Shown in pieces: positions 48,949 through 61,049 of a stretch of DNA of 64,000 bases. A program made the translations under genes and the position numbers. Each line of letters starts with the position of its first letter. Positions within the stretch are counted from its first letter, which is position 1. The notes under the pieces are model-generated. The model had not been told where the DNA came from and did no database searches. It was given only the letters and a program-made list of their open reading frames with translations. Source of the stretch: Epichloe hybrida (lineage: Eukaryota > Ascomycota > Sordariomycetes > Hypocreales > Clavicipitaceae). The stretch covers positions 682,001-746,000 of the forward strand of contig JAFEKR010000013.1 of assembly GCA_019022495.1 (NCBI GenBank), written 5' to 3'.

Positions 48949-51043
48949 CCTTTACAAAAGAATTACATTAAAAGCAATTAGAAGTGTATAAAGAGACTAT
49001 AGGGTAAAAAACAATAACTTTTAATAATAATAAAATAAAAGGGAAAAATAGGAAAAGATAAAAGACCCCCTTTTTGAATTCCTAGCTATTATTAAATATA
49101 GCTCCCTTTTTAACGTTATTTTTAGTTCCTTATTGAAGGGGAGTTATTAGTTTAGTAATTATTAAGCCCTAGAAGCTTAATAAAAGCCTAATAAAGAGGT
49201 CTAGAAAGAGGTTTCGTAAGACTGTCTACAGGTATTAACTTTGTATCTAGATATTTAATCTTAGCTAAACCCTCTAAAACCTATTACTTAATATAGTTAA
49301 ACTTTAGTAAGGTATGCTTTATATAACTATATAAAGCAAGGTTATAAGTAGTAGTTATAGCGCCTTAATTATTGTAATATATTTAGATAAGGGGAGATAT
49401 AGGGGTTTTTAGCTCCTTAAATAAGCCCTAAAGCTACTAAAGCTCCTAGAAGGTCTTGCAGATAGCGTTAGCTTTAGCTTCTAATGTTAATAAAGCTTTT
49501 GTAATAGCTTTCTTTAATTTCTAGCTAATAGGTTTGCTAGCTAGCTTAAATAGATAAGTATAGGTTAATTTTAAGGTCTTTTTATCCCCTATAAAATTAC
49601 TATTATAATAACCTATTAAGCTTTTGCTAGCTATACCTTTAAGGTCTCCCTTATAGATTATAGTAAGGAATCTAGTCCTTAATAAATACCTTTGTAGATT
49701 TTTAGCTCCTTTTAGGTGCTTTATATAGGGGCTAGCTAGTATAGTAGATAACTACTATAACGTAAAGGCTGTATTAGGCCTTGTAAGTAATATTAGGTAT
49801 ATTATAGTCCTTATAATACACTAATAAAGCTTGATTTCGCTAGCTATTAAAAGCTTAGTTATTTACATAGCTAAAACGCCTAGCTAAATAGATATACTAA
49901 TAGGCTTACTATCTAGTATATTAAATTGTTTTAAGGCTTCTAATATATACTAAGATTAGTGGATTTTTAGTATTCTATTAGGCCTATCTTGTATGATTTA
50001 AACCCCTAAGAAGAATTTAGCTAGGCCCTTATCTTCTATTAGATAGACTTTATAAAGCTTCTTTTTAAGTCTTTAGATATAAGATAAATCTAGTCTAATT
50101 AGACGGTAGTTATTAATGTATATAATAATAAAGGTTTTAGTTAAAGGATTAAAGAAAATAGCTAGGTTAGATATTAAAGGGTTAAATCCTAGGGATTTAA
50201 GCACTAATATTAGTGCTTGCTACCACTCCCTTAAGCTTTGTTTTAGGCTATATAAAGATTTCTATAATAGAATTACTTAATCTTTAGAAGGTTTCTAGCT
50301 AAAACTTTTAGCTAATTTAGCTAATTTAGGATTTGCTTTAAGGAATTCAATAAACCTATCTAGAATAACTATATAAATCTGTTATTATAGCTTACTATTA
50401 AGAAAAGCCCTTATAAAATTGATTTATTTGATTTCCTAGTTATTCTAAGCTACTAGGGCTAGTAAAATCCTCTAGCTAGGGGGAATGCTTATAGTAGCAA
50501 AGGTCTCTAGGTAATCTAGGCCTTTAATTTACATAAATCCCTTAGTAATAAGTTAAGCCTTATATTTTAAAGGATTATTTTCTTTATCCTTTTTAAGCTT
50601 ATAAATAAGCCTATTCTTTAGTACTTTTTAGCCCTTAGGGATTTAGTCTTTCCTTATAAATTTAAAAGTACTAGCCTTTAGAAGCTATTTGTATTCCTTA
50701 TATATAGCTTCTATTTATTTATCCCTTTTAGGGCTAGATATAGCTTGCTTCTAGGTCTTAGGTTTAGGGCTAATAGGAATCTTTTCCTTTAGCTTCTCCT
50801 ATACCTTAAAGTAAATTTCTTTTATAAAATCTAGAGAAGAAGGGGAACTAATATTAATATCTATAAGGTTAATATTAGGGTTAAAATCAATAATTTTGTC
50901 AAAATCAAGGTCCGAAGTTAAAATCTGATTTCCTAGCGGAGTTATAGGCTGTGCCTGTACGGGATCCGCTAGAATTAAGCCTTTAGGGGGTTCTTCAGGG
51001 CCTATAGGTGGTTTTTCTTAACCTACAGGGATACCTATGTTAT
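48949..51043 (-). pseudogene. C2 pol, RT and RNase H (decayed copia type)
   Basis: Minus strand. The RT catalytic box at 50109-50120 reads Tyr-Ile-Asn-Asn (YVDD or YIDD type). It is followed by the copia stretch LKKKLYKVYLIEDKG, then AKFFLGV and RILKIH, about 49900-50090. RNase H follows leftwards to the polypurine tract. Upstream RT sequence runs to the C1 insertion at 51044. The 140 bp next to C1 (50900-51043) retain many CpA/CpG sites. Continues at 56448. Confidence 0.84.
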
Positions 51044-51263
51044 TGTCAGGAAGAGCTCCCTGAAGCATCGGATGTGTGGGCGAGGGTCGCGCATTGACTA
51101 GGATGAGACATCGGTAAAGATAAATGTATTAGAAGTACCTCCGTAGACTAGTTATTACTATAGCGCACTATATACCTTTTAGGTATAAAAGTTAGCTACT
51201 ATCTGCACCTCTAATTAATCGAATTGAACACATTTTATTATTTATTTACACCCCTACCTAACA
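51044..51263 (+). repeat. C1 5' LTR
   Basis: 220 bp. The outer left 80 bp are almost unmutated (CATCGGATGTGTGGGCGAGG). Decay increases toward the inner end. Confidence 0.94.
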
Positions 51264-51280
51264 GTTATAAGCCTAGGTGG
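51264..51280 (+). other. C1 primer-binding site (half-tRNA iMet type)
   Basis: GTTATAAGCCTAGGTGG, probably GTTATGAGCCCAGG before RIP. It is complementary to the initiator tRNA anticodon stem-loop (GGGCUCAUAACCC). Copia elements are known to prime from a tRNA-iMet fragment. Confidence 0.65.
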
Positions 51281-51439
51281 CTTCTATTACTAAATTTGTT
51301 ATTATCTTTAAGGTTATTAGCTCCGCTAGATTAATTGAATTAACGCTTGCTAATATCACGAGATAAACGCCCTTATTGTATTAATTAACAGTTAATTAAT
51401 ATATCTTATACTTCCCTTATATAGTGTGTTCCTCTTTAA

Positions 51440-54400
51440 TATATTTAAAGAAACTCTAAATATAGTATTATTATTAAAGAAGGACTAGATTAAGTAGTTT
51501 ATATAGATTAAGAATTACATAGAATCTTATAGGGTCTAGGAGTATATTAACCTAAATAAGGTTAAATTACTTAAAGAACTTATAATACTTATAAACCTAT
51601 AAAGGGGTTAGAGACTAGAGATTATAGAGGATAACCCTAATGCTCTTAAGGATTAGAAGCTAGTATATAAAAATATAAAGGATTACTTTAATTTTAAATA
51701 TAAGGAGCTTTAATTTAAGCTTATAAAGTATTAGGATCTAGCTAAATAGATACTAAAGATTAGGGAATATATTTATAAGACCCTTTTAAGGAATATTTAA
51801 AATTCCCTTAACTTTAATACTAAGGTTAAGGAGAAGAAGTCTATTTAATATTATATCTAGAGGATACTCTTACTTCTTTGTAAGTAGTATAAGCTAAATA
51901 TAAAAAAGATACTAATCCTTACGGAGAACTATTTAAATAATTATCTGCAAGCTAAAGATACCTATAATTAGTATAAGTAGGCTATAATAATTAAAGTACT
52001 TTAGAGGAATTATCTAGACCTAGGGACCTAATAGACTAAAGAGATAATACTATATAAGTTTATTACGCCTCTTTAAAGTAAATATAAGTTATTTTAGAAG
52101 AAATAGAATAACTTGCTTAACAAAGGGATGAAAATAAGCTTAATTAAAGCTATTACAGAGTTTAAAAGGGACTATAAGGCCCTGCTAAAGGAACTAAAGA
52201 CTACTAATACTCTTATAAGTAATAGATTAAATAATTTAATAAAGCTAGAGAGGCCTAAGTGCCCTAGATATATAAATTATAATATAAAGGATACCTTAAA
52301 GTAGTAGGAATCCTGTAATTTATTTAAGGCTCTTTATAAGCTAGAAGCTACTTTAAAGAACTAGGAAGTTAGGAAGAACTCTAAAAAGAATATTAAGAAG
52401 TATCTTAAGGCTAACTTATAGGAGAAATTAAAGGCTATAAATTAGAAGCTAGAGAAGAAAGGTAATAAGATTATTATGCCTTTTTAAAACCTTACGAATA
52501 ACTTAGTAGCTATTACTCTAGGTAAGAAGTTAGCTAATGTATTATTATTTATACACTTTAAGCACGTAAAATTATTAAAGGAAAGCGTGAATTTATTAAA
52601 TGCTAGGAATAACTTAGAATTAAGAAGGAATATAGTTCTTTATAACTCTAGAGTAAATGTTTATATTTTTAATAATATCTAATGGTTTAAATAATCTGAA
52701 TTTAATAATGATATAGTAATAGAAGTTAAGGCTAGTAGTATAATCTATGTGGCTTTAGGTTAAGGGCCTGTAAGTATATTTATTATAGATCCTGTATTAT
52801 AAAGAGCGAGAACTATTATATTAGAGTTAGCTTTGTTTATTCCTAAATTCCATGTTAATCTAGTATTAGTAATAATTATGATAAAAGTAGGTATCTTCTG
52901 GAATTAGAAGAAGGGGTTTCTTTATAAAGGAAATTAGCCTATAGCTAGGGTATATAATATTAATAAGCTTCATATGCTTTTAAGGCTATTAGAAGACCTA
53001 AAAGAGGCTAACGCTATATTAAGCAAAGCTCCTAGGCTACTTACAAGAGGAGATATAGATCTCTAGTATTATAGAAGTAGTTATCTAGGTAAAAGGGCTT
53101 TTATAAAGCTTATAAACACAACTTTAGGCGTTAAATTAATAGGACCTAAGCTTAAAGAGTGTGAGATTTATGCTATAGGCAAAGCTAAGCGCTAGAGATT
53201 ATAGGTTATACCTAAAGGACTTCCTTAAGGACTTAGTTATAGGCTTTTAGTTAATCTGGAGTACTATGACTTTCCTTGTTAGAATAGTAATAGGTATTGG
53301 TGTGTTTTTACATGCCTTATAACCTTAATATAATTCTTTTACTTATTTAAATTAAAGGATAGGATTTGTAATAGCTTCTATATAATAGCAGCGTTTCTAA
53401 GCACTTAATTTAGGGTTTAGCTATAATTTTTATATAGTAATATTAAAAAGGCCCTCTTTATAAAGAACATAAAGGATAAGATAGCCCTTGCAGGTATTAT
53501 AGTGTATAATTTAGCTCCCTTAACACCTAGTTAGAATAGCAAAGCAAAGAGATCTAGGGGCGTGGTTAAGCAGAAGGCCTGTATGTTAAGTCTAGAGGCT
53601 AGATTCCTATTAGAACTTAATAATAAGATCTTTAATATAGTGGTTTATTTATTAAATTAAATGCCTTTTAAGCATTATAGGAAATGGATTACACTATATA
53701 AACTTTAGTGGAATTAGGCTAGGAAAACTATCCCTGCCTATTCACAGATATTAGAGATCTAAAAGCCCTTAATTTTGTATTTACAAGCCTATGGATGTAA
53801 AGCGTTTCCAATAATAACGAAAGCTCTAGAGCATATTAAATTAAATAACGTAATCCCTTAGTTAAGTAGAAAGCTTATATTAAATACCTTATAGGTTATA
53901 AGAGTAAATCTTAGTATATTATCTAGGTTCTAACCCTGCGTAATCGTAAGGTTATTATATTAGCATGTGTACGGTTTAATAAGGCCTTATTCTTTAAACT
54001 AGAAGAAGAGATTAAATTAGCCTAGAAAGAGAAGATATTAATAATTATATTACTTAAAGAGCTTAAAGCTAAAGACCTTAATAAAGAAATTAGTTAAGAC
54101 CTTATAGGAATAGACCTAGAAGAGGAGAATTATAACTTTTAGCTATTAGTTATAAAGTAAGGAAACGATTAGTTTAAAGCAAAAACACTACCTTATATAT
54201 TAGGGTAAGAAAGTAGCTATATTAGTACTCTTTTAACCCCTCCTAACTCTTCTTATAAGGCACTAGTTACTATAAAGAATATAAAGCTTTAGGTATAAGG
54301 TAATAATACGCTATTTTATAAGATTAATAAATTTATAAGTAATATAATAGCTAAACACACGAAGACTACTGTGGAGACTAGTGAAATTACTACTAAGAGT

Positions 54401-56200
54401 AGTAAGACTATAGAGAATTATAGTCCCTGTGATAATAGCATTAATCTAAATAATATTATAACTAGAAAATATTAATAAAAGGATTTAAGAAAAGCTAGGT
54501 AAGTATAGTTTTCTTCTGCTTTCTTTGTAGTATTCTAAGGAACTTAGCATAATTTATATATTAAAGATATACCTCTAGAACCTGCCTATTATTACTAGGC
54601 AATAGCATTACTATATTATAACTACTAGAAGGAAGTAATTATAAAGAAGCTTTTAAAGCTTTTATCCTTAAACTACTAGGAGGATATACCTAAGGAACTA
54701 ATTAATCCTAATAAGTATAAGGAGATTATTAACCTTAGCTAGGTTTTTAAATATAAAACTAATAAAAAGGGCATAGTTATAGAGTTTAAGGCTTAAATAG
54801 TAGTATAAGGTAATTAATAGCTAAAAGATAACCTTAATAACTACGCTATAATACTTACTTCTTAATCTCTATAAATGCTACTTATAGTTTACTACGTAAA
54901 TAATCTTAATACTTAATAATATAATATTTAGAATGCCTTCTTATATATAAAACTTAAAGAACCTATCTTCTATAAGCCCCTAGAGGGTATAAACGCGAGA
55001 GGTTATCTCTGGAAAATAATTAGAGTATTATATAAGCTACGGGAAGCTCCCTAATAATGGTTTCTTTATTTAAAGAGATTCCTTTTAAAGCTTAGCTTTA
55101 TCTAAGGAAAAGAAGACCTATATATCTTTATAAAGGATAATTTTATCCTGTTTTTCTATGTAAATAATATTATAGTGCTTTACCCTAACGGATTTAAAGT
55201 AAAATTTAAAGAATTACATAAGTAATTAATAAATAGCCTAGATATTAAGGACTAAGGTAAATTAAAGTGGTTCCTAGGCATTAAAATCATTAGAAATTAC
55301 AAAACTAAAGAGATGTAGTTATTATAGGAATTATATATTTAAAAGATTGCTTAGAAGTTTATTCCTAATATTATTGACAACGAGTTAAAGAGCTTAATTA
55401 TAGCTTCTTTTCTAATAGCTATAATTTACCTAAATAATAACGAAGCTTTAGACAAAGAAATTAGCTACTACAGAGCAATTATAAGCTCTTTAGTGTACCT
55501 TTGTATTATTAGAAGACTTAATATAGTGTTTATAGCTTTAAAGCTAGCCTCTTTTATAATAAATCCGTTAGTAAAGTATATTAAGCTAGCATAGGGTGCT
55601 TTATTATACGCTTAGAATATAAAGAAGCTTTGTTTATAATATTTAGGCGCGAATAGCTTTAATACGTTATTTTCTAGTATAGATGCTTCACTTAGTGATA
55701 ATCCTAAGACTTAGAAGTTAACGTAAGGCTATGTCTTTATTATATATAGCGCTATGATTGATTAGAAGTCTAGGAGGTAATATTACGTAATAACTTTAAG
55801 TATAGAAGCAAAGCTCTTTGCCCTAAATTATAGTGTAAAAGAGCGTATTTCTCTTAGTAAGCTACTTTATAATATTAATATATACGTGCTACTGCTCTTA
55901 ATTATTTAGTGTAATAATAAGTAAATAATCCGGATTACTAAGTATACAGAAGGAAAGCTTTAAACTAGCCTTAAGCACCTTAATATAAATCAAATATAAA
56001 TTCAAGAGTAATATACAATAGGTAATATTAAGGTAAATTAAATAAAGACCTCTAAGATGCCTATAGATAGCTTTATAAAGCCTTTATTAAGTTAAATACA
56101 TAGGGACTTCTACTATAGAATTAGCTTAAGGGAGATTCCTGCTTAATTATAATACTAGAGATTATTTATAATCTCTTCCTATGCCTTAGATTATTAGCTT
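51440..56200 (+). pseudogene. C1 gag-pol (decayed copia polyprotein)
   Basis: Gag-like helical sequence, including an intact 63-codon stretch at 52113-52301, is followed by integrase. The C-terminal integrase strand YLQAYGCKAF at 53778-53813 is typical of copia. RT has NAFLYIKLKEPIFYKP then GYLWKIIRVLYKLREAP at about 54930-55050, and the catalytic box YVNN (YVDD) at 55157-55168. RNase H starts with DASLSDNP near 55682 and continues to GYVFIIY and IDWKS-like residues. Decay is moderate, with stops mostly at expected Gln and Trp codons. Confidence 0.9.
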
Positions 56201-56227
56201 TAATAGTTATCTTAGCTATAGGAGGTA

Positions 56228-56447
56228 TGTTAGGAAGAGCTCCCTAAAGCATTGGATATGTAGGCAAGGGTTGCGTATTAACTAGGATGAGATATTAGTG
56301 GAGACAAATGTATTAGAAGTACCTCTGTAGACTAGTTATTACTATAGCGCACTGTGTACCTTTTAGGTACAAAAGTCGGCTGCTATCTGCACCTCTGATT
56401 GATCGAATTGAACACTTTTTATCATTTATCTACACCCCTACCTGACA
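56228..56447 (+). repeat. C1 3' LTR
   Basis: 220 bp. The inner left end is RIP-altered (TGTTAGG, CCCTAAAGCATTGGATATG). The outer right end is intact (AGTCGGCTGCTATCTGCACC and CCTGACA). Confidence 0.94.
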
Positions 56448-56464
56448 GTTATCTATAGGATAAT

Positions 56465-56731
56465 TGTCAGGAGCACGGAGGCCAGGGAGACATAGACAGG
56501 ATAGTTATATAATGGAGCCCTTGGATAAGCCTTAAGTTATATAGATAACTAAGTAGCTACTAGATAGCTAAATATATGTAGTAAGGTATTTAAATAAGGA
56601 CTACCTATAAGAGATATAGGAGGTTAGAGTTTAAGACCTTTATGTACCTACCCTTAAGTAGTAGCTCTCTAGCTATGACTAAGAACCTTAGCCTTCACTC
56701 CGTTTATATCTCTCCCACCACAGTCGTGACA
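56465..56731 (+). repeat. Solo LTR of the S family
   Basis: 267 bp, TGTCAGGAGC...GTCGTGACA, flanked by ATAAT at 56460-56464 and 56732-56736. Same length as the S LTRs and in the opposite orientation to S. A solo LTR arises by recombination between the two LTRs of a full element. Both ends are well preserved. Confidence 0.93.
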
Positions 56732-59700
56732 ATAATCCTTTGAACCTTGATCTAAATTTTATTAATTTTTATTTTCTAGATTATTTTCCCCCTCTAAAGG
56801 GTTATCCCCTATAGAAATCCTAGGTAAGCCTTTAGAAACAGGGTCTATAGGTTCTATAATCTTAATAAAGCTAGTCTTTATAACTAGCCTTTTAGAGGGG
56901 ATATATACTAGGTAGGTGTTAGAACCTAGTGTAACTAAAAGTCTTCTAGGGATAGTCCTAGCTTCTAACTTCTAGGCTTTAGGTCGTTTTTCCAGGGGGA
57001 TTAGAATCTCACAGTGAGATCCTATAGCTTTAATACTGCTAATATTAGTTATATAAGGCTAATTTAGCTCCCTAGATAGCAGTTGTTTAGGGCTTTTATC
57101 CTTAGTAGTATTAGCAGTTATATTAATAAGGTTAATAACTATAGGTAATATAAAACACTATAAAAATAATAGTAATTTTGCCCACTAGATAGTAGCCCTT
57201 AATTAATCTAGAATAGTACGAATTAAACGCTTTGCTAATCTATTTTACTTATGGATATAAGGACTAGAAGTTATAAATTTAATCCCTTTAGAATTTAACT
57301 AAGCTTAACAACTAGAATCGATTTCTTAGCCCCTATCAAAGTGAAGGTGCCTAGGATATTAACCTAGTTAATTTTTAAGCCCTTTAAAGAAGCCTTTAAT
57401 AGCCTTATAAATAGTTAGGCCTTCCTTATTAGGTATTAAGATAACCTACTTATATCTAGTCTTTTAATTAACTAGAAATAAGTAAATTAACTGCTTATTG
57501 TATGGCATAGGGCTGATTTTTAGCGTATCCCCCTTTATTTAATCTAGAGCTCTTAGGGGGTTAGGGATAGCTAACTTCCTAGGTCTTCTAACTACCTTAA
57601 ATTAATCATAAGTAATATATCTAAAGTCCTTATCCTTAATTTTAGAAAAATTAGGGATTCCTTTAGTTATAAGGCTAGTTTTCTTTAGTAAAGGAAGACC
57701 TAAGTGCCCTAATTATATATACTATAGGCTAGCTAGTTTTAATAACTATTAATATTAAAGATCCTTAGGGTCTAAATTAGGATCTAGACTAGGGCTCTCT
57801 TAACTAGTCCCCTGCTAGGCCCCTTAAGAACCATAGGCCTCTTAGAGAGGTATTAGGGACCCTTTTCCTTTACTAGGGCCCTCTAATACCCCTAAATCTA
57901 TTTCCTTAGATTTATAAGGGACCTAATCTAGGGCTATAGGCAAAGAAGAAGGGACTAATTCCCCTAAATCATCCCGTACGATTTCTTTAATATTATTATC
58001 ATTTTTGTTAATTTCGTCTAAATCAGAAGCTTAATCTAGCTTTTTAGAGGGGATTTGGACCTCTATAGGGTAACTATAACCCTTAAAAGTAGCATAGGTA
58101 AAAGGTTGGATATAATGTAAGTTATAGGGCCCTTTAGATAACTTAGGCGTAGATTAGTTTTTAATGTAGAAGAAAAAACCATGTTTTTCTATATCTAAGG
58201 TTATAATATAAGACTTATCTTTAAGATAAAGTAGGTTTTTTATAAGGTAACTACTAGATATATAGTGTGTAAGTTTACTAACTATATTAAAATTAAGCTA
58301 AGGAAAATATAGCGTATCTTTAAGCACTAAGGTCCTATATCCAGCTAGATTTTTCTAATATAAGACCTTAAAAATAGCACTACTGTGACCCTTAGCGTAA
58401 ATAGGGCTACCACTAGTTATAATAGGGTTAGATTCCCCCTTTTTATAAGGGGTATAATCCCTAAAGACCTCCCTAGAATTAACTATATGTATAGTTAAAC
58501 CTATATTATATAATAAGGCTTTTTTTATATCTTTACTATAATAATTAAAACTATTTAAGGTTTTAATTTCTTGATTTTCATTATCTGATTTACTAGAGCT
58601 AGAATTAGAGCTACTATTACTAGAGCTCTTATAACTAGTCTTAGAAAGGCTAGGTTTCTTATATAGTTTAAGAGCACTATTAGAAAGGTTATAGTTTCCT
58701 AGTATAATAAATCCCTTTAGAGAGGTCTCTTTATTATCCTTTTTATTTGATTTTTAACCTTTTTATTTCTTCTTTTTCTTCTTTTAATTAGAAGTAAAAT
58801 TAGAATTAGAAAAGCCCTTATTTTCTTTAAAGCCTTCTTTTTTCTTTTAACCTTTAGGGGCTTCCTTTTCTTTAGCACTCTTTTCTAGGTTTTTAGCCCT
58901 ATAATTTAGGGCTTTAGATACTATAAATAATTCATCCCTCTGCTTTGCTAGAAAGTCTGCTATTAAAAATTAAAGATTTAAGGTATCTAGGGGAGCCCTT
59001 ATAGCCCTATTTATATATATACTAAATCATTACCTCTTAGCTTACTAAGGGAAGGTTAATTTTAGGGATTAAAGATATTAATTAACCTAATCTATTAGAG
59101 TAATCAGGACCCTAGAAATTAATAATCTAGCTAGTAGATTATTAAAGACTATATTAAAGAACTCTAAAGTCCCCTTAAACTCTTGAAAATTCAGGTTATA
59201 AAATTCTAAATAAAGGAACCCCCTCTAGATTTTAATGCTATATAAATATTGCCTTATAAGTAAATTATAGGCTTCTTTAGGTGACTTTTGCTAAGTTATA
59301 GCGGCTTAGGGTCCTTCTGTATAACTATCCCTTAATAACATAAGAATAATAGCTTAATCTAGATCCCCTAGTGCCCTAGAACTCTCTGGATTATCTAGAA
59401 AATTAGGTATGCCTAAAACTCTAAATTAGATAGTTAGGGCTTGTTTCTATTGTTTAAAAATTTTAGCTCCTTTAAGCCTAGTAGTCTCTAGGAAACTATA
59501 AACCCTCTTATTAAATTCCTTAATAATTAAATTATTAAAGGTTGCTTATACGGAGCTAGATGTAGCTTATTATTCTTAAACAGGCTACTAATCTTGCTGC
59601 TAACTAGCGGGCTTATTAGATTCCACACCCTCTATATAACTATTTATAGTTATAGATAAGCTTTCTAGCTTCTCTAATAACTAGTCTATAGTTACTTGTT

Positions 59701-60121
59701 ACTTAATAGCCTGCTCTTTTAGCTAGTTATTAAGAACCTCTTGCGCACTAGGGTTAGGGATTACAGGTCCCTTTCCCTTTCCTTTAGTATTTATTTTCCT
59801 TTTTATAAAAGGGAAAAGCTTCTATATTATATTAAAATTCCTTTTTATAGAGGGGAATTACTTCCTTTTTCGCATATCCTTCCTTTTTTATAGAAGGGAA
59901 GTCTTCTATAGCTATAATGAATTCCTTTTTATAGAAGGGAAAAGCTTCTATCTCGCGGATCCTTCCTTTTTTATAGAAGGGAAGTCTTCTATATTTATAA
60001 TTAATTCCTTTTTATAGAAGGGAAAAGCTTCTATCTCGCGGGTCCTTCCTTTTTTTATAAAAGGGAAGTCTTCTATATTTATACATAAAGTAACCTAAAA
60101 GGAATCTATAGTAATAGAGCT
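56732..60121 (-). pseudogene. C2 gag and integrase (decayed copia type)
   Basis: Minus strand, 5' part of C2. Integrase at about 57160-57540 keeps the copia core: HFDRG, then SKGIKFITSSPYIHK-NRLAKR and ILD-LRATI, equivalent to DxG..SSPYTPEQNGLAER. Gag and protease lie to the right (about 57600-59760), with Ser- and Lys/Glu-rich stretches near 58540-58820. The frame is dense in RIP stops. Joined with 48949-51043 when C1 and the solo LTR are removed. Confidence 0.82.
59800..60085. repeat. C2 leader: about three 84-bp units with hairpins
   Basis: ATTCCTTTTTATAG recurs at 59837, 59921 and 60004 (about 84-bp spacing). Each unit has paired inverted motifs such as ATAGAAG..CTTCTAT with a short GGAA loop. 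It lies just downstream of the C2 primer site, the place of a packaging signal or internal leader structure. Confidence 0.8.
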
Positions 60122-60133
60122 AGGCTTATAACC
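60122..60133 (-). other. C2 primer-binding site (half-tRNA iMet type)
   Basis: Minus-strand GGTTATAAGCCT, the same kind as C1, starting about 8 bases inside the 5' LTR end. Confidence 0.6.
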
Positions 60134-60141
60134 TATTAAAA

Positions 60142-60973
60142 TATAGGGAGCTAGTTACTAGCTAGCAATAGCTATACAAGTGTAAGCTCTATAGTTAGGG
60201 ACTAATAGGGCTATAATATTAAATTAATTAATTTAACGTAACGGAAGTTTATAGTCGTTATTAACTAATAGAATTTAATCTAGATTACTTTTATAATATC
60301 TTATAGAGTAATAGAATTGATTTTAGATACGTTATACAGGTAATATAGCTATTATTAGTTAAGAGAACTAGCTATATAGCTAGTTAAAAAGATTTTCTTT
60401 CTCTTATAAACCTACTAACTATATTAGAGAATCTAGGCCACTAGCAGGGTCTTGCAAGCTACTTTTAATTTTCTATAAAATTTATTTATATATAAAAACT
60501 AAAAAATTAACTTACTACTATACTAGCTAGTAACCTATATATACTAACTTTTAGTCCTAAAAATAACCTTATATAAAAAGAAAGCCCTATCTTCTAGCTT
60601 TAATTTACTATATATAAAACTTTTATATAACCTTGAGTTAAAGAGAAAATCACTATTAAAGATAGCTATAGGGTAAGTTATGTGTAAGGTAACTTACTTA
60701 TATTACCCTAGCTTACGTTACCCTAGCTTACCTAATTACTAGTAGCATGGTTATAGCTATACTTATAGCTATAATGTAATTAACTAATTAGTTATTTACA
60801 CAGTTAGACGTAGCTGTTAATAGCTATAATATAGCTATTAATAGCTACCTTCGTGACTATTAACAGCTGTAGTGCAGCTGTTAGACTTGCAAAGCAAGCT
60901 AGTAATAAGAAGGTTCTTCCCCTCCCGGGCACGAGGTAAAACTGCTTAAACTATAGATCTCTATTTTTTTAAC
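60142..60973 (-). repeat. C2 5' LTR (right), end uncertain
   Basis: Aligns with 8721-8734 plus 48144-48948 as far as AAGAAGGTTCTT (60918). Beyond that the left LTR has about 39 bp and this one about 56 bp up to TTAACA, including a GC-rich unmutated piece at 60919-60936. The true end may be 60973 or the LTR may be broken at 60919. Confidence 0.7.
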
Positions 60974-61049
60974 ACCTTTTCTAAATATCTAGCCTTCTTC
61001 TCTAGCTTTTATTTCCCTTCTTCTTCTTACTTTTCCTAAATTCCTTAAT
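60974..61049. other. Pyrimidine-rich junction
   Basis: C/T-rich sequence between the C2 LTR and the LINE-like copy. It may belong to the LINE-like element upstream of what the window start shows. Nothing else was recognised. Confidence 0.4.

Larger units (their letters stand above)
51044..56447 (+). mobile_element. C1: complete 5.4-kb Ty1/copia retrotransposon
   Basis: Two 220-bp LTRs (51044-51263 and 56228-56447) have TGTCAGG/CCTGACA inverted ends, and GTTAT is duplicated at 51039-51043 and 56448-56452. Inserted in C2. The internal region is plus-strand gag, integrase, RT, RNase H in copia order. The primer site directly after the left LTR is GTTATAAGCCTAGG, complementary to the anticodon region of initiator tRNA-Met, as in Drosophila copia. 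A purine run AGGAGG precedes the right LTR. Confidence 0.94.
8721..60973 (-). mobile_element. C2: Ty1/copia retrotransposon hosting most of the nest
   Basis: C2 is the outermost element of the big nest. Its left LTR starts at 8721, is broken after 14 bases by S, and resumes at 48144-48948. Its right LTR is about 60142-60973. The internal region is minus-strand: a half-tRNA type primer site at 60122-60133, gag, integrase (about 57160-57540), RT (about 49800-50800) and RNase H. It is interrupted by C1 (51044-56447) and a solo LTR (56465-56731). The two LTRs align over about 780 bp but differ next to the TTAACA end. No target duplication was found (TGAAA precedes 8721, CCTTT follows 60973), so the right end is uncertain. 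Confidence 0.8.

Noticed and set aside
60919..60936. Cloning-adaptor contamination (GGCACGAGG-like)
   Set aside because: The resemblance is short and the sequence continues into AT-rich genomic DNA; left only as a point for read mapping.
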